Below are positions 26,530 to 34,506 of a DNA stretch of 64,000 nucleotides, piece after piece. A program made the translations under genes and the position numbers. How positions within the stretch are numbered: position 1 is the first letter of the stretch; every line of letters starts with the position of its first letter. The stretch is taken from positions 116,407 to 180,406 of the forward strand of contig NZ_LMLH01000023.1 in NCBI RefSeq assembly GCF_001421885.1, given 5' to 3'. Under the pieces are notes generated by a model that saw only the letters and a program-made list of their open reading frames with translations, was not told where the DNA came from and ran no database searches. The DNA is from Pseudomonas sp. Leaf48. Its GTDB lineage: Bacteria > Pseudomonadota > Gammaproteobacteria > Pseudomonadales > Pseudomonadaceae.

Positions 26530-26955
26530 TCAAGGCGCTTCTCGCAAAGTAATACCGATCCATTCACCACTGGTTTGCAGCTGCGTTACCAGCGAGGGAA
26601 TCAAGTGTCTGATTGCTAGGTTGGCGGCGGTTGTGGGCAGCGATGTGGGCCAGCAAAGGCTAGCTGGTCGGCTTATGCCTGGCTTGCTGATTTTACGCAC
26701 TAGCGGCCACGAGTCCCGGGCTTTGGTCATCAGAGAGGAGGGCGGCAGGATGGTGCAGGCAGTGCCACGACACGCTATTTCGATCATGGTCGGCAGTGAG
26801 TCGATGTCGGCGATAATGTTCAACGCAACATCTTCTCTGGCGAATGTACGTTCGATCAGCAGCCTTAACCCCACCCCACCGCCAGGCGTCACTAGCGGAA
26901 CGCCAGCCAGCTCGAACAGAGGGCAGTCAAGCTGTTCGGCACTCAACTTAAGACC
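26530..26955 (-). pseudogene. LysR-family regulator, C-terminal fragment
   Basis: About 140 codons in frame with the stop at 26530 read as the effector-binding half of a LysR regulator: CPLFELAGVPLVTPGG, LRLLIERTFAREDVALNII, DSLPTMIEIACRGTACTILP and a C-terminal GEWIGITLRE. The helix-turn-helix domain and hinge are missing. Upstream the frame runs into sequence that encodes a different protein in another frame (YdiJ-like), so the two fragments were joined by rearrangement. Not expected to be functional. Confidence 0.7.
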
Positions 26956-27230
26956 GGCACTCCAGGATGGAATACTTCGGGATCGGCAAGACGTTGAGTT
27001 TGGCCTCAACAATGAAACCCAGAGAGCCTTCGGAGCCGCACAGCACACTATTGAGATTGAACCTATCACCCTGTTCGCGAAGATGCGCCAAGTCATAACC
27101 GGTGAGGCAGCGGTTCAGTTTAGGAAAGGTACGCTCAATCAGATCTGCCTGATTATCCGCGATGTCTATCGCACACCGGTAAATCTCACCGATCCGATCA
27201 TGGCGCGCAGTTTGTTGCTCCAGTCTTGGT
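26948..27230 (-). pseudogene. YdiJ-type FAD-binding oxidase, internal fragment
   Basis: Minus-strand frame ending at TAA 26948 encodes about 94 residues including FPKLNRCLTGYDLAHLRE, RFNLNSVLCGSEGSLGFIVE and KLNVLPIPKYS. These are highly characteristic of the FAD-binding domain of the large YdiJ-like D-2-hydroxyacid dehydrogenase (about 1,000 aa). Both ends are lost: the 5' side stops exactly at an IS21-like end (27231) and the 3' side joins the LysR fragment. No methionine start is present. Confidence 0.75.
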
Positions 27231-27367
27231 GCTGACGCCGAATTAACCCAGTGGCCGAGATGTCACTGACCCAGTCTTTTTCCTCGCGAACCATTACCTA
27301 TGCTGGATTTCTGCCTACCTAGGGTAGGGCAGCCTTGCGTCGGCACGTGGGTCAATTAGGCGTCAGC
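27231..27367. mobile_element. Fused terminal inverted repeats of an IS21-like element (137 bp)
   Basis: The two ends form an inverted repeat of 26 bases (27231-27256 and 27342-27367) matching at 21 positions, beginning GCTGACGCC with AATT and ACCCA blocks. The left end repeats a TGACCCAGT-like unit (AACCCAGT, then TGACCCAGT), as in IS21-family ends. Only about 85 bp separate the ends, so the transposase genes are gone. It sits exactly between the YdiJ and Kup fragments. The family assignment is by resemblance and could be checked against IS databases. Confidence 0.6.
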
Positions 27368-27369
27368 GT

Positions 27370-27609
27370 CTACAACCCGACGTCCCCATCGCTTTAATGC
27401 TTTGTGATATCAACGAGCTCGATTTCAGTCCAATGCGCACGACCTATTTTCTCAGCCGGGAGACGGTGATCCCAACGAAGCGTATCGGTATGGCGCGCTG
27501 GCGAGAGAGCCTGTTTGCGTTCCTGCCGAAGAATGCCAACAGCAACCTCAAGTATTTCAAATTGCCGTTGAACAGGGTGATTGAGCTAGGTACCCAAGTG
27601 GAGATGTAA
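27370..27609 (+). pseudogene. Kup potassium transporter, C-terminal fragment
   Basis: The last about 79 codons of a Kup-type K+ uptake protein: QPDVPIAL at the left edge, then [27 protein letters not shown], and the characteristic C-terminus [12 protein letters not shown] before the stop. A methionine at 27397 could start a 70-residue peptide, but the roughly 550-residue membrane part is missing. The fragment begins three bases after the IS21-like right end, showing that the break occurred at that element. Confidence 0.75.
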
Positions 27610-27680
27610 AAAGGCACGCGGTCTTTGGCCGAACGTGAACGCTGATATGGCGCTTCTTTGGTGATATGAAACTGATTTTC

Positions 27681-27836
27681 TCATTTCTGATTCGTATTGG
27701 TTCGAATAGCTTTCTCTTTTGATGGTGACTTGCGTGTGCCGGATCTGAATAGAGAGCGGTGGTCAAGAAAACTGATCAAGCTACCCAGCACAGCAATCAC
27801 AATCAGCATCAACATACCAATATCCGAGGATTGCAT
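27681..27836 (-). CDS. Small single-helix membrane protein (51 aa)
   Basis: A short ORF with GGAG eight bases before its ATG. It has one strong hydrophobic helix (IGMLMLIVIAVLGSLISFL) followed by a basic tail rich in Arg, Lys and Ser. It follows the CorA-like gene by 43 bp on the same strand and may be a small accessory subunit or regulator of it. No family recognised. Confidence 0.55.
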   Translation of the reverse strand: MQSSDIGMLMLIVIAVLGSLISFLDHRSLFRSGTRKSPSKEKAIRTNTNQK

Positions 27837-27879
27837 CGTTTACTCCAAAGGCCATGCTCGTTAGAAAATTTCGAGTTCA

Positions 27880-28791
27880 TCAGGCCATACGCCGCAAGGC
27901 GACGACCATTACCGCTCCAAGAAGTCCCATGCACGTAAGCAGAGCTGGGAATGACACCCACCAGGTAACGTCGGATGTCATCATGCTGAACTCCGACATC
28001 CCACCGATGCTGGCAATAAGGTTCAGCGGGAGGAACACGACATTGATCAGCGTGAGCTTGCGCAGGGCTCGGTTCATGCTGTTGTTTGCAAGGTTCCCGT
28101 GCGACTCAATGAGATTGGCGAACACCTTGGCGTGAATCTTTGCCTGCTGATAGCTTTGTTCGTTTTCCACGATTAGATCGTTGAGCGAATCCAACTGTCC
28201 GTCACTGAAGCCATGTCGCTGGCCGTGGCTTCGTAGCAGAGTCAGTACCGCTCCATTGCTCTGGATCGCGTTCACGTAGTACACAAGGCTTTCGCTCAGG
28301 TTGTACATCTGAGCCAACTGCTGGTTGTCCATCGCTCGGGTGAATTGCTGCTGAATCTCTCGAGCGATTTGTTTGACCACCCTCAAATGCCCGAGATAGT
28401 GATGAACGCTTTCGGCGAGAAGGGCCATAAGGACATCCAGCGGGCCAGTCATTTGCGACCCACGTTCCAGGCTGGACAGCAGCGAGTTGCTTGCACAAAT
28501 TACTACCAGTCGCTTTTCGCTCAACACCACTCCGAACGACGAAATGTTGAATGCTCGTCCATCGAAGCTTTCCGGGCGTTTCCAAATCAGGAACAGGTGA
28601 TCTGGCTTGATCTCGATGCGGGCAACCTCGTCCGGATCTAAAGACGACTCCATCGCTTGACTGCCAATGCCCAAGCGTCTCTGCAACTCAGATTGCTCGG
28701 CTGCGTCAGGGGCGATGGACAGCCAAATATTTGCCTCGTCTTCAGAGGCGTTGCACAGCGCGCCGGACTGGATGCAGTAACCTTCAATCAT
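27880..28791 (-). CDS. CorA/ZntB-type divalent cation transporter with altered GMN motif
   Basis: A 303-residue protein with the CorA layout: a soluble, helical cytoplasmic domain and two C-terminal membrane helices (INVVFLPLNLIASIGG and WVSFPALLTCMGLLGAVMVVAL). The selectivity motif between the helices, normally YGMN, reads GGMSEF, so the Asn is replaced by Ser. This is more like divergent ZntB or non-Mg2+ members. The stop of the RimK-like gene lies three bases before its start, so the two are co-transcribed. Confidence 0.8.
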   Translation of the reverse strand: MIEGYCIQSGALCNASEDEANIWLSIAPDAAEQSELQRRLGIGSQAMESSLDPDEVARIEIKPDHLFLIWKRPESFDGRAFNISSFGVVLSEKRLVVICASNSLLSSLERGSQMTGPLDVLMALLAESVHHYLGHLRVVKQIAREIQQQFTRAMDNQQLAQMYNLSESLVYYVNAIQSNGAVLTLLRSHGQRHGFSDGQLDSLNDLIVENEQSYQQAKIHAKVFANLIESHGNLANNSMNRALRKLTLINVVFLPLNLIASIGGMSEFSMMTSDVTWWVSFPALLTCMGLLGAVMVVALRRMA

Positions 28792-28794
28792 GGG

Positions 28795-30375
28795 TTATGA
28801 CGCCTGGCCACGGTGTTTCAGTTCCAGCCTTTGGATGAAGGCCTGCAGCACGCGACGATACAGTTCGTCCCCAAGCACCGCGTCTTCGATACCGGCGTCG
28901 AGATTGGGGTTGTCATTAACTTCGATTACTAATACCCGCTCACCGGCCTGTTTCAAATCGACGCCGTAAAGGCCATCACCGATAAGACGAGCGGTTTGCA
29001 CGGCAAGCTGCACCACCTCGGGCGGGGCCTGATCCACGGGTACGGCCTCACACATCCCGTTGATTTCTCCGGGAACCGCCTTGTGGTTGTAAATTTGCCA
29101 ATGCCCTTTGGACATGAAGTACCTGCAGGCGTACAGCGCCTCGCCGTTAAGTACACCCACGCGCCAGTCATATTCGGTGTAGCAATACTCCTGAGCAAGC
29201 AACAGCACCGAGTGCTCGAACAATTCCTGGGAAGCAGTCGCCAACGCTTGCGCATCGGTGACCTTGATTACGCCCCGCGAGAAACAGCCATCAGGGATCT
29301 TCAGTACCAAAGGGAAACCCAGACGACGCCCGACGTTTTCGAGCTCCTGAGGGCGATCCTTGTAGAGAATCTCCGTTGCAGGCATGCCCAGACTTCGACG
29401 CTTCAGCAGGTCGGCCAGATAAACCTTGTTGGTGCAGCGAAGAATGGAGGAGGGGTCGTCGATGACCACCAGACCCTCGCTTTCCGCCTTTTTCGAAAAT
29501 CGATAGGTGTGATCATCCACCCGTGTCGTTTCCCGGATGAAGAGCGCATCGAATTCGGCGAGACGCGCATAGTCCTTTTTCTCAATCAGCTCGACGTCGA
29601 TGCCCAGTTGTTTGCCAGCGTCAATGAAACGCTCCAACGCCAAAGGATTGGAAGGCGGTAGCGCCTCATCAGGATCGTGCAGGATGGCCAGGTCGTATCG
29701 GGCAACGCGTTTAGAGGCGGGCTGACGCCATGTCCTGCGGTTGAAGGCATCCAGGGCATCGGCGAAAACATGTTGTTGCTCGTCTCGAAGCTTGTGCAGT
29801 GCCCCGGCTTTGATGCCGGCGATTTGCCAAGTCTCACCACGGCGAAATTCCACCAGCAGGATGGGGCAGGGGAATGCCTCAAAAAGCTGACGACCGATCT
29901 CTTGTAGAGATGCAATCGACGCCTTGCCGAAATACAACGAGAGCGTGAAAGCTTCAGTTTCGCCGTAGGGGTGGTTGGCCAGTGCCCGTTCCAGGGTGCG
30001 CTCGAGATCATTCAGCCCGACCCCGTAAAGCGCCTTGCGTGCCAGCTCACTTACGGTGCGTACCGAGGGGAAAACCTTATGACCTCGGGCCTCAGCGAGC
30101 AACGAGCAGTAGTAGCCCTGGCCGAGATATTTATAGTTCCGGCAGAGGTTGATGACTTGGGTGCGGTGAGGAAAGTCGTCGCTGTGCTCAAGGTATTCCT
30201 GAGCAAGCATGAGGCTTTCACTAGGGAGATAGTCGGCCCAATCATCCTTGCGCTCGACGAGGATGAGCAATCGGCTCCCTGAGGGTTTGATGCTGGGAGG
30301 TTCCTCGCTGAGGGAGATTGTGGAACACTCGGATTTATCTAATACTTCGTTCACGTTGGCTTGCACCGCTGACAT
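28795..30375 (-). CDS. RimK-family ATP-grasp ligase with RLAN-type N-terminal domain
   Basis: A 526-residue protein. Residues about 35-200 form the RimK-like N-terminal domain (LLILVERKDDWADYLPSE, YLGQGYYCSLLAEARGHKVFP). The C-terminal 300 residues are an ATP-grasp ligase with FPLVLKIPDGCFSRGVIKV and the metal-binding VIEVNDNPNLDAGIED. It should ligate amino acids to a peptide or protein carboxylate. Divergent from a GNAT/C39 peptidase fusion, a combination described for predicted peptide-modification systems. Full length. Confidence 0.85.
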   Translation of the reverse strand: MSAVQANVNEVLDKSECSTISLSEEPPSIKPSGSRLLILVERKDDWADYLPSESLMLAQEYLEHSDDFPHRTQVINLCRNYKYLGQGYYCSLLAEARGHKVFPSVRTVSELARKALYGVGLNDLERTLERALANHPYGETEAFTLSLYFGKASIASLQEIGRQLFEAFPCPILLVEFRRGETWQIAGIKAGALHKLRDEQQHVFADALDAFNRRTWRQPASKRVARYDLAILHDPDEALPPSNPLALERFIDAGKQLGIDVELIEKKDYARLAEFDALFIRETTRVDDHTYRFSKKAESEGLVVIDDPSSILRCTNKVYLADLLKRRSLGMPATEILYKDRPQELENVGRRLGFPLVLKIPDGCFSRGVIKVTDAQALATASQELFEHSVLLLAQEYCYTEYDWRVGVLNGEALYACRYFMSKGHWQIYNHKAVPGEINGMCEAVPVDQAPPEVVQLAVQTARLIGDGLYGVDLKQAGERVLVIEVNDNPNLDAGIEDAVLGDELYRRVLQAFIQRLELKHRGQAS

Positions 30376-30469
30376 GAGTAATTGATCCCTGTTGAAGAAG
30401 ACGCCGCTTCAATAAATCACGGGCATCTCAGTCTGTCCCGGTTCGTTACTCAAAAATTACGGTGTTGCC

Positions 30470-31564
30470 ATGTCTTTTGATTTCCGCTTTGCATCGATGG
30501 ACGATGTCGATGATTTGGTCGAATTGGAGCAGGAATGTTTTACGCTTGATCGTTTGAACCAGCGCAACTTTAGCTGGATGGTCAGTCGGGCAAATGCCTC
30601 TCTAATCGTCGCAACCTCAGGTGGAAACCTCGCCGGTTATGCCCTGTTGCTTTTTCACCGTGGCACCTCGCTTGCGCGGTTGTATTCCATTGCAGTCAAC
30701 CGGGCGTGGCGAGGGCATAGCCTGGGTCAAAGCCTGCTGGACGAAGCCGAGGCCTGTGCTTTAGAGCGAAACTGCGCATGGCTGCGGTTGGAGGTGCGCC
30801 CTGATAACCCTGCTGCCATCGGCCTCTATGAAGCAAATGGGTATCATCGTTTCGCAATCGTTGAGGACTACTACGAAGATCACGCTGAGGCGTTGCGCTA
30901 CGAGAAGCGCATCCTGCGTGACGCGCCCCCGCCAGCTCGTCAGGTACCGTATTACCAGCAGACCACCGAGTTCACCTGCGGCGCCGCGTGCCTGCTTATG
31001 GCCATGGCTGCCATCGACGCGAACCGCTCTATGACTCGGTCGGAGGAGATTCAACTGTGGCGGGAGGCGACCACCGTTTTCATGACAGCAGGCCACGGTG
31101 GTTGCAGTCCCCAAGGGATGGCATTGGCGGCATGGCGGCGCGGTTTTGATGTGCGTCTAGAGGTCAGCCACCTGGGCTCGCTTTTTCTGCACGGCGTACG
31201 TAGTCCCGAAAAGAAAGCCATCATGAGGCTGGTGGAGGAGGGCTTTGCTAAGGACTTGGCTGAAACGAGGGTTAATCAGGTTCTGGCTTCTACTCTGCAT
31301 ATCCGCGCTGCATTAGAAGCGGGTTTCAAACCAGTGGTACTGATCAGCAGCTATCGGTTCACCCGCTTGAAAGCTCCTCACTGGGTGCTCATCACCGGAT
31401 GCGACGAAGAATTTGTCTACCTGCATGACCCGGATATCGATCACAGCAAGCTGAAACGAAGCCTTGACTGCCAACACTTGCCAGTTAGTCATGAAGAATT
31501 CCTTCGCATGACAGTATTTGGCATTCAGCGCGTTCGGGCAGCCGTTATGCTACGCGCACGCTAA
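30470..31564 (+). CDS. GNAT acetyltransferase fused to a C39-like cysteine peptidase
   Basis: A 364-residue two-domain protein. Residues 1-150 form a RimI-like GNAT fold (LYSIAVNRAWRGHSLGQSLL, EANGYHRFAIVEDYY). Residues about 165-350 form a C39-type peptidase with catalytic Cys in EFTCGAACLLMAMAA, His in APHWVLITGCD and Asp in LHDPDID. The fusion suggests N-terminal acetylation and cleavage of the same peptide substrate. Divergent from the RimK-like ligase gene with a 94-bp shared promoter region. Confidence 0.85.
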   Translation: MSFDFRFASMDDVDDLVELEQECFTLDRLNQRNFSWMVSRANASLIVATSGGNLAGYALLLFHRGTSLARLYSIAVNRAWRGHSLGQSLLDEAEACALERNCAWLRLEVRPDNPAAIGLYEANGYHRFAIVEDYYEDHAEALRYEKRILRDAPPPARQVPYYQQTTEFTCGAACLLMAMAAIDANRSMTRSEEIQLWREATTVFMTAGHGGCSPQGMALAAWRRGFDVRLEVSHLGSLFLHGVRSPEKKAIMRLVEEGFAKDLAETRVNQVLASTLHIRAALEAGFKPVVLISSYRFTRLKAPHWVLITGCDEEFVYLHDPDIDHSKLKRSLDCQHLPVSHEEFLRMTVFGIQRVRAAVMLRAR

Positions 31565-31624
31565 AAAAATGGATTGGCGGGACGGTGTTAAGGATGGCTG
31601 ATGTAGGGACTGTTATTACTGTAT

Positions 31625-31705
31625 TGGTGAAGATGCTTAGGTCAGTGATGACCATTGTTTTGGTGACGATACTTAGGTTGGTGATGGTGATGGTGATGGT
31701 GATTG
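31625..31705 (+). repeat. Degenerate 36-bp tandem repeat plus GGTGAT triplet-pair run
   Basis: Two adjacent copies of a roughly 36-bp unit beginning TTGGTGA-GAT-CTTAGGT and ending in several perfect GGTGAT units. The longest open frame across it is low in complexity and has no ribosome site. The whole 31565-32015 stretch (451 bp) has no recognisable gene. An imperfect CATAAT-ATAC-ATTATG palindrome near 31916 lies before the methyltransferase and may mark its promoter. Confidence 0.6.
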
Positions 31706-32015
31706 GTGAGCGGTAACTGATTTCAAGGATGGGGTAAGCGAGTGATGAGGATTCAGTCGGGCTTCGCAGGTTCATGAAACGAGAGATGAGGCAATGGTTG
31801 AGGAACGGTCGTGAGGCTATTGATTTCGCGGGATTTCTGGGGTTTGTCGAATCCAGTGCATAGGTTATTGGAAACAGACACTTACTCACTCAAGCTGCTA
31901 CATATTCGATTTAACATAATATACATTATGCGACATTATGGATATTCCATACCGGCCATTCCCCCTGTACATTTCAACGCACAAACCCCACTTCGTACTC
32001 AAAGGACGATTTCCC

Positions 32016-32621
32016 GTGCATGAAGCCGCCAGCAAGATTATCGACCTCTACGAACGACATGCTCAAACCTGGGATCGCATTCGCTCTCGTCTTGGTACCG
32101 AACATTCATGGCTGGAGCGTTTTCGTCGGGTTATGCCTGACGCTGATGGCCAGGTCCTCGATCTTGGTTGTGGCTGCGCCGAACCAATGGCCAGTTACTT
32201 GATCGACGCTGGTCACGCCGTATGCGGCATTGATTCTTCAGAGTCGATGATCGAGTTTTGTCAGCAGCGTTTTCCCGGACAGGATTGGCGTGTGGCGGAT
32301 ATGCGTCGAATGGACCTTGGTCAACGTTACGCAGGGATTCTGGCGTGGGACAGTTTCTTTCATTTGACGCCGGAAGATCAGCGCCGAATGTTCCCGATCT
32401 TCCAGGCCCATGCGCAACCAGGGGCTGCGCTTATGTTCACCAGTGGGACGGCCCACGGGATTGCCCTTGGGACCTTTGAAGGTGAGACGCTTTACCACGC
32501 CAGCCTGGACCACGATGAATACGTCGATTTGCTCAACCGCCATGGTTTCAGGGTTGTCGAGCAACTGACGGAAGACCCGCTGTGCGGTGGGCACACTGTC
32601 TGGCTGGCAGTATTTGAATGA
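32016..32621 (+). CDS. Class I SAM-dependent methyltransferase
   Basis: A 201-residue protein with a Rossmann methyltransferase core: VLDLGCGCAEPMASYLI (SAM loop), VCGIDSSESMIEFCQQRFP and WDSFFHLTPEDQR. The frame is open from 31938, but the GTG at 32016 follows AAGGA at suitable spacing and gives the usual short N-terminus (HEAASKIIDLYERHA). It resembles small-molecule or UbiE/Tam-like methyltransferases. Monocistronic. Substrate unknown. Confidence 0.8.
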   Translation: MHEAASKIIDLYERHAQTWDRIRSRLGTEHSWLERFRRVMPDADGQVLDLGCGCAEPMASYLIDAGHAVCGIDSSESMIEFCQQRFPGQDWRVADMRRMDLGQRYAGILAWDSFFHLTPEDQRRMFPIFQAHAQPGAALMFTSGTAHGIALGTFEGETLYHASLDHDEYVDLLNRHGFRVVEQLTEDPLCGGHTVWLAVFE

Positions 32622-32652
32622 CGGGGGTAGCACCCTGCTCATCTTTATATAT

Positions 32653-32704
32653 GATTAAATTATAACTAAACTAAACATCTATTTAGTTGAGTTATAATTT
32701 AATC
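32653..32704. repeat. Long AT-rich inverted repeat (23-bp arms, 6-bp loop)
   Basis: The left arm starts GATTAAATTATAACT and continues to 32675; the right arm (32682-32704) is its reverse complement with one mismatch in 23 positions. The loop is CATCTA. The AT-rich arms and lack of a GC stem make an ordinary intrinsic terminator unlikely, although it lies 31 bp past the methyltransferase stop. The following 180 bp up to the ATPase stop hold no convincing gene. Confidence 0.8.
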
Positions 32705-32887
32705 GTGTTTGACCGTAAATGGCCTACGAACTTTTCCCGTTAACGAACTCATCCCTTCCCTGCTCTATCGATTTAACGAGACGGGAGAAAAATGTTCTCT
32801 GTCAGCCCAACCCGATACAAATGACTAGCCAGGTCGAATGCTATCGGGTGGGCCACTCTGTGCAATTACCCGTTGCATCTCACCGCG

Positions 32888-34114
32888 TCAGGGAGCTTTG
32901 CGAGCAGTACCGGCACCTACGGGCGGCGGCTGCCAATCGTTACCCGGCATGATTCGTTTCATGTACTGATCGAACATCGGTACGGTGAATGCGGTATCAC
33001 CGTGGTTTGGGCTCCAGATCATGCCTTTGGTAATAAGGCTGCTGCGTATTGGCCCAAGCGACTGACTGGTCCGGCCAAGCCGTCCGGCAATATCGCCAGA
33101 CCGGTGAGGCCCTGCCCCTAGATCGGCCATCGCTCTTAAAAAGATTTTTTCTGCGACCGTCATCCGGTCAAAACGAACCCGAAAAAAGCTTTCATCCAGA
33201 GCCGCTATCGCCAATGGCGAGGCGTCCCTGACGTCCTCAACGGTGATGTGGTCGTTGCTCGCTACATCCCAGGAACTCTTGCCCCATTCTTGAATGAAGT
33301 ACGGATAGCCTTGTGTCATCGTCACCACCAGATCGGCTGCATCCGGATCGACAATCACTCCCTCGTCCTCGGATGGCTTTACGAACGCTACTTTGGCTTC
33401 AGGTGGCTCTAACGGACCAATCTCTGGATAGTCGAACAATCGCTCAGCGTACGACTTTGCGTTTCCAGCACGCCCACGGAGTTGCGGTAGACCCGCACCC
33501 ACAATTGTCACTGGAAGGCTCAATTGCGATACGCGATGGAGCGCAGTTATCAGAGCGGCCAGCTCTTCCTCGACGACGTACTGAAGTTCGTCGATGAAGA
33601 TGACTAATGCTGTCTCGGCACCGCGAGCCGCTTCACCTACCTGAGTCAGCAAGGTGGTCAGGTCGCCTTCGAGATCGCCGTTGTCGGCCAGTCCTGCCTC
33701 AGGTTCGTAGTCGAAGCCGACTTCAATGTCTTGATAGGTCACCTTCAGAGAGCGGGCAAACCCTGTCAGTGCTCTGAGTGCACGTATAGCCTTATCTTTG
33801 GCTGCCTCGACTCTACTGATGCGAAGCAACGCGGAACGCAGCTGCGGAGCCAGCAAGGAAGGCAGAGATCGTCCTTCCGGCGCCTCTGCGTAGGCGGTAT
33901 GGATACCGGCGGTCTCTGCATCAATGAGCATTCGATTCAACAAGACGGTCTTGCCGACACCTCGCAAGCCGACCATAACTATACTTTTAGACGGACGCCC
34001 GACCCGTAGGCGCTCGATGGAGATGCGTAGCTTCTCGCGGATAACGTCACGCCCAGCAAGCTCGGGGGGACGAGTACCGGCACCTGGAGCGTAAGGATTG
34101 CGAATGGCGTCCAT
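32888..34114 (-). CDS. AAA/STAND-like ATPase with C-terminal winged helix
   Basis: A 408-residue cytoplasmic ATPase of the AAA_16/archaeal-ATPase type. Walker A is VGLRGVGKT at residues 48-56, Walker B LVIFIDELQ near 165, and GAGLPQL fits a sensor region. The last 90 residues look like a winged helix (TVAEKIFLRAMADLG, IAGRLGRTSQSLGPIRSSL). Such lone ATPases often occur in mobile or defence loci as DNA-linked switches. No partner effector gene adjoins it. The region immediately upstream is AT-rich with repeated TTCGATA. Confidence 0.75.
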   Translation of the reverse strand: MDAIRNPYAPGAGTRPPELAGRDVIREKLRISIERLRVGRPSKSIVMVGLRGVGKTVLLNRMLIDAETAGIHTAYAEAPEGRSLPSLLAPQLRSALLRISRVEAAKDKAIRALRALTGFARSLKVTYQDIEVGFDYEPEAGLADNGDLEGDLTTLLTQVGEAARGAETALVIFIDELQYVVEEELAALITALHRVSQLSLPVTIVGAGLPQLRGRAGNAKSYAERLFDYPEIGPLEPPEAKVAFVKPSEDEGVIVDPDAADLVVTMTQGYPYFIQEWGKSSWDVASNDHITVEDVRDASPLAIAALDESFFRVRFDRMTVAEKIFLRAMADLGAGPHRSGDIAGRLGRTSQSLGPIRSSLITKGMIWSPNHGDTAFTVPMFDQYMKRIMPGNDWQPPPVGAGTARKAP

Positions 34115-34506
34115 GGGGTTCTACTTAAATTAGGTAGTTTATCTAAATTCGATAATATGCCTATATTTCGATAGATTCAACCCGACCGCCCCTCCGCCGA
34201 GGGTACTTCGTCGCGACCTGACAAACGCTGCGAGTGCCCTCCTCCATTCAACATTCCGGGTCCCATTGACAGTGCGGTGGAGCATTTCTTGCCACTCGCG
34301 CCCATCGTTAGAAATTCAATTCTTTGCAACACGTGTCATGAAATGAAATGCCATTGTCGTGCGATGAGAAGCGCCTGATCAGGCCCTCGGCCTACAGTTC
34401 AACGAGCAATACCTACCCTGACTTCGCAAGATGGAACGCGCGACCTATCGGCACCAAGCCTTTTCGGCGTTCCGCTTAACAATAAAAAATATTTTAGAGA
34501 TCCTCT
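34115..34506. promoter_or_regulatory. 392-bp gene-free region before the DUF849 gene
   Basis: No gene recognised. The left end is the AT-rich promoter side of the ATPase gene. At 34418-34462 lies a weaker copy of the catabolic-region motif: CTGACT, then GACCTATCGGCA at the same spacing as in the stronger copies, but without the right CGATA half. It is 45 bp upstream of the DUF849 start, a plausible activator position. Confidence 0.45.

Noticed and set aside
26270..26530. Possible C-terminal fragment of another gene on the minus strand (ending near 26339)
   Set aside because: A short frame reads RLFWAYDTLIRFPELVPK, but no family could be recognised and the upstream side is closed by a stop.
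26621..27235. A 204-codon plus-strand open frame across the graveyard
   Set aside because: The minus strand of the same DNA gives clear LysR and YdiJ fragments, so this frame is their shadow.
31545..31889. A 114-codon minus-strand frame between the C39 fusion and the methyltransferase
   Set aside because: Low complexity from the tandem repeat (runs of Thr/Ile), no ribosome site, and it overlaps the fusion gene's end.
32719..32952. A 77-codon plus-strand frame after the long inverted repeat
   Set aside because: No ribosome site or recognisable domain, and its end overlaps the ATPase gene on the other strand.
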